From JANNFX01 sp031380225 (GTDB lineage: Bacteria; Pseudomonadota; Alphaproteobacteria; Rhizobiales; Hyphomicrobiaceae), in the NCBI GenBank assembly GCA_031380225.1, contig JANNFX010000063.1, forward strand, positions 1 through 11,944: 11,944 nucleotides of DNA, given 5' to 3'. Positions 7,617 through 11,944 of the stretch are shown here, piece by piece. The notes beneath the pieces are model-generated. The model made no database searches. It saw nothing but the letters and a program-made list of their open reading frames with translations, and was not told the origin of the DNA. Within the stretch, counting starts at the first letter, position 1; each line of letters opens with the position of its first letter. The translations under genes and the position numbers were made by a program.

Positions 7617-7813
7617 AACTTACGGCTAAACCTGGTTCGGTGATCAGCAAGCGCGCGCTCGCTCAATTTACTGAGTTTACCCGACTTTGCATCGCGCTCG
7701 ATTTTTTCATCAAAAATCCGCGCGTCGAGTTCGGCAAACCAATTGCGCAACTTCGCGATTTCGCCGTCAGACAGGGTCTCAATCGAGGACTGGATTTGTT
7801 CAAGTTTCGTCAT
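7613..7813 (-). CDS. Small antitoxin-like protein, hypothetical
   Basis: The predicted product is 66 residues, charged and helical: MTKLEQIQSSIETLSDGE at the start, LRNWFAELDARIFDEKIERD in the middle, and a KLSKLSERALADH tail. From memory of the family, short proteins with the LRxWxxExDxxxWDxQIExDxxxGKL pattern are commonly encoded just upstream of RelE/ParE-superfamily toxins and are presumed antitoxins. No intact toxin follows here. ATG 7813 is preferred because homologues start near this point. ATG 7861 would add 16 residues rich in aromatic residues and Cys that look non-coding. Neither start has a Shine-Dalgarno. A TATGCT box ending six bases before ATG 7813 suggests a leaderless transcript. 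The gene sits alone between the hairpin repeats and the iorA-like operon. Confidence 0.7.
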   Translation of the reverse strand: MTKLEQIQSSIETLSDGEIAKLRNWFAELDARIFDEKIERDAKSGKLSKLSERALADHRTRFSRKL

Positions 7814-7819
7814 GGCGAC

Positions 7820-7828
7820 AGCATAGCA
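7820..7828 (-). promoter_or_regulatory. Candidate extended -10 promoter placing the transcript start at the antitoxin-like ATG
   Basis: The minus strand reads TGC-TATGCT, matching the extended -10 pattern TGnTATnnT. It is followed by six bases and then ATG at 7813. Transcription starting about seven bases after the -10 would begin at the A of the start codon, which agrees with the missing ribosome-binding site. The -35 region (TTTTCG at 17 bases) is poor. Confidence 0.35.
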
Positions 7829-7909
7829 GAAATTGCCGGTGGCGAAAATTGAGACAAGCATCCGGCGGTGTCTGAGATTAAATTTTCACAACGCACCGCA
7901 TCCTGCCGT

Positions 7910-7942
7910 ACGGTGCAATAGGCGTGAGCCGCAATGCACCGT
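7910..7942. repeat. Stem-loop repeat, copy 2 (ACGGTGCA...TGCACCGT)
   Basis: ACGGTGCA (7910-7917) pairs perfectly with TGCACCGT (7935-7942). An inner GGC/GCC pair closes a GTGA loop after a small internal bulge. It shares the GGTGCA outer stem and flanking GATGAGCC-like sequence with the neighbouring hairpin at 7957-8000, so the two are related copies. Confidence 0.6.
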
Positions 7943-7947
7943 CACCG

Positions 7948-8026
7948 GGCTCATCCGGTGCAATACGCCCCGGCGAGTGCAGAGCCGGGGCTATTGCACC
8001 ATACAGCCTCAAAGCCGGCTCATCCG
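7948..8026. repeat. Direct repeat GGCTCATCCG flanking the hairpin copies
   Basis: GGCTCATCCG occurs at 7948-7957 and at 8017-8026. Read on the minus strand, each copy (CGGATGAGCC) precedes one GGTGCA stem-loop, defining a tandem unit of box, spacer and hairpin. A weaker trace of the same pattern (GGATGCGGTGC on minus) occurs near 7893-7903. Confidence 0.5.
7957..8000. repeat. Long stem-loop repeat, copy 1, downstream of gyrA (possible gyrA terminator)
   Basis: The arm at 7957-7974 (GGTGCAATACGCCCCGGC) pairs over 17 bp with 7984-8000 (GCCGGGGCTATTGCACC), with a single bulged C and a 9-base loop. It is the most stable hairpin in the window and lies 64 bases past the gyrA stop, so it could terminate or protect gyrA mRNA. 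There is no T-run. Its similarity to the adjacent hairpin points to a repeat element rather than a plain terminator. Confidence 0.65.
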
Positions 8027-8064
8027 CAAATTTAAACCGCCGTCACGGGCTCGGGTCATTTCCC

Positions 8065-10836
<2,772 letters not shown>

Positions 10837-10870
10837 GTGCGGATGTCCTGTTGAAGCGGCGCAGGAACCG

Positions 10871-10886
10871 GGTGTCTCGAGACACC
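10871..10886. promoter_or_regulatory. 16-bp perfect palindrome in the gyrA leader
   Basis: GGTGTCTCGAGACACC is its own reverse complement and lies 35 bases upstream of the gyrA start codon, downstream of the candidate promoter. As DNA it could be a dimeric operator. As RNA it would form a 6-bp stem with a TCGA tetraloop. The role is unknown. Confidence 0.4.
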
Positions 10887-10923
10887 GCCGGTGGCTGGCG
10901 CGGCATGATTATTTGGAACAGAT

Positions 10924-10953
10924 ACTTTAGCCTACTGCTGCCCCAATAGGCAA
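10924..10953 (-). promoter_or_regulatory. Candidate gyrA promoter
   Basis: On the minus strand TTGCCT (10948-10953 on plus) and TAAAGT (10924-10929) are 18 bases apart, about 90 bases upstream of the gyrA start. The match to the consensus is moderate and judged by eye. Confidence 0.35.
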
Positions 10954-11137
10954 CGCCGCCGCTTTAGATTAGGCTGTTTGTCCCCAGTGCCACGCCCTAT
11001 TTCTGGGCTATAAAACAATACCTGTGGACGTCCGATTGTCACAGGTCCGCCGTCTTGTTCGGAACACACTGAAACGCCAAACATCTGGGTCTAAATTTGG
11101 CATCCGATTCGATGCCCTTTGCGAGGAATTGCTTCCG

Positions 11138-11800
11138 ATGAAACTGATTTTGCGACCCTCCTTGGCCGCCCTGTTGCTGATCACCTCGGCACACGCGGTA
11201 ACAGCTGGAGAGACCAAAATTCCGGCTGGCGTTTTCACAAACTCGCAGACTGCGGATCAATATCTGGCGCGCGACAATCTGATTGGCGCCAAAGTTTATG
11301 GACCCGACGGCAAAATCATTGGCGACATCGAAGACCTGATTATCAACGACTACAATCTCGTCACGGGCGTGGTGATGGGCACCGGTGGCGTCCTCGGCTT
11401 CGTTGAGAAGAAAATCGGCGTCAATGTATCGGCCCTCAAGTTTGAAGAGACGGCAGGTAAAACGACCATAACTTTGCCCGAGGGAACGACCGAGATCCTG
11501 GCTGCCGTCGAGCCCTATAAGCCGACCCAATCGCGAAAATCGCTGATGGAACGGGCCAAGGAAAAAGCTCAGGAAATGACTGACAAAGCCGCCGCCACTG
11601 CGAGCACGGCGTCCGAAAATGCTCGCCCAGCACTCGACGCGGCTGCCGTCAAAACTCTTGAAGCTTATGAAAAAGCCAAAGCCGCAGCGGCGCCGGCTGT
11701 CGAAGCGGCTAAGGAAGCCGTCAGCAGCGCAGTTGAAAAAGCCGCCAAAGCTGTCGACGAAATGAGCAAACCTGACGAACCTGGCGCTCAGCCCGAGTAA
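11138..11800 (+). CDS. Exported PRC-barrel domain protein with Ala/Lys-rich helical tail
   Basis: The 220-aa product starts with a clear Sec signal peptide (MKLILRPSLAALLLITSAHA, cleavage near VTA|GE at 23-24). A PRC-barrel domain follows at about 43-118 (NLIGAKVYGPDGKIIGDIEDL, then GVVMGTGGVLGFVEKKIGV). PRC-barrels are small beta-barrels found in the photosynthetic reaction-centre H subunit, RimM and many exported stress proteins of unknown function. Residues 135-210 are rich in Ala, Lys and Glu in repeated AKAAA/EKAAKA-like steps, predicting a long amphipathic helix. The tail ends in a short Pro-rich stretch. ATG 11138 is chosen because it begins the signal peptide and has GAGGA about ten bases upstream. 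An in-frame extension to 11024 adds an unlikely basic N-terminus. The gene is divergent from gyrA and its stop is six bases from the convergent gene at the right edge. Confidence 0.85.
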   Translation: MKLILRPSLAALLLITSAHAVTAGETKIPAGVFTNSQTADQYLARDNLIGAKVYGPDGKIIGDIEDLIINDYNLVTGVVMGTGGVLGFVEKKIGVNVSALKFEETAGKTTITLPEGTTEILAAVEPYKPTQSRKSLMERAKEKAQEMTDKAAATASTASENARPALDAAAVKTLEAYEKAKAAAAPAVEAAKEAVSSAVEKAAKAVDEMSKPDEPGAQPE

Positions 11801-11806
11801 CGTGTT

Positions 11807-11944
11807 TTACAGATTGCGGACGGGTGCAGGTGGCGCCGGATATCGACCAACTTTCGCATTCCAGTAGGCCCACGAGCGTGGATCAATGATTCCGGGTGGG
11901 GCGCAATCCAGAGCATCTCTGATCCCTCGCTCACCAACATGCGT
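11807..11944 (-). CDS. C-terminal end of an unidentified protein (gene runs off the right edge)
   Basis: The minus strand is open from the window edge for 45 codons to a TAA at 11807-11809. The residues include IRDALDCAPPGIIDPRSWAYWN and end PAPPAPVRNL. Aromatic and proline content and the convergent position six bases from the PRC-barrel stop suggest a genuine C-terminus. The protein family is not recognised, and the alternative frames across this stretch look less protein-like. Confidence 0.5.
   Translation of the reverse strand, partial: THVGERGIRDALDCAPPGIIDPRSWAYWNAKVGRYPAPPAPVRNL

Larger units (their letters stand above)
10837..11137. other. Divergent intergenic region between gyrA and the PRC-barrel gene
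   Basis: This 301-base region has no convincing gene of its own. It contains the gyrA leader palindrome (10871-10886), a candidate gyrA promoter (10924-10953) and, on the plus strand, AT-rich stretches TATAAAAC near 11010 and TCTAAATT near 11089 that could be -10 elements for the PRC-barrel gene. CTGAAA lies 17 bases before TAAATT and is a modest -35. An open frame from 11024 runs into the PRC-barrel gene but its upstream part does not look coding. Confidence 0.5.

Noticed and set aside
7893..8026. CRISPR array
   Set aside because: The repeated pieces are short, unevenly spaced and palindromic at the unit level, with no uniform repeat-spacer pattern and no cas genes.
10984..11012. GCCC-TATTTCT-GGGC hairpin with TATAAA as a regulated promoter
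   Set aside because: The stem is only four base pairs and no acceptable -35 lies at the right distance from TATAAA, so it is mentioned only as a possible -10.
11024..11137. In-frame N-terminal extension of the PRC-barrel gene
   Set aside because: It would bury the obvious signal peptide 38 residues inside the protein and has no ribosome site.

Overview
The window looks like a piece of alphaproteobacterial chromosome, probably Hyphomicrobiales-like. The grounds are the GyrA sequence style (the DIRPV...DEMKRSYL...YAMSVI N-terminus and an acidic insert in the C-terminal domain), an IorA/IorB-type molybdenum hydroxylase pair, a secreted PRC-barrel protein and a moderately GC-rich composition (estimated by eye in the upper 50s percent). 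No species can be named from the sequence alone. No integrase, transposase, phage gene or CRISPR array is visible.

Layout from left to right. The left edge holds the N-terminal third of recJ (minus strand, running off the window), preceded upstream by a tRNA-Arg(TCG) gene. Next on the minus strand is a large exported SGNH/GDSL-type hydrolase. Divergent from it, on the plus strand, is an asparagine-synthetase-like PP-loop protein that lacks the glutaminase cysteine. A perfect 12-bp inverted repeat separates that gene from a convergent two-gene minus-strand operon: a [2Fe-2S] subunit (iorA-like) followed after 18 bases by a Tat-exported molybdopterin-binding subunit (iorB-like). Upstream of that operon is a small antitoxin-like gene without a recognisable toxin partner, then a block of tandem related stem-loops, then the complete gyrA on the minus strand. 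Divergent from gyrA is a secreted PRC-barrel protein with an Ala/Lys-rich tail. The right edge carries the C-terminal end of an unidentified minus-strand gene.

How the genes relate. The iorA/iorB pair forms one enzyme: electrons from the Mo centre on the large subunit pass through the two [2Fe-2S] clusters of the small one. recJ, tRNA-Arg and gyrA are housekeeping genes. The SGNH hydrolase and the PP-loop protein share one intergenic control region and may work together, for example on a surface or exported molecule, but this is inference from arrangement only.

Most of the window is ordinary. The points most worth checking are a leucine at the quinolone-resistance position of GyrA (E. coli Ser83 equivalent), the SGNH/PP-loop divergent pair, the tandem hairpin repeats downstream of gyrA, and the orphan antitoxin-like gene with an apparently leaderless promoter and a 4-base-overlapping micro-ORF where a toxin would be expected.
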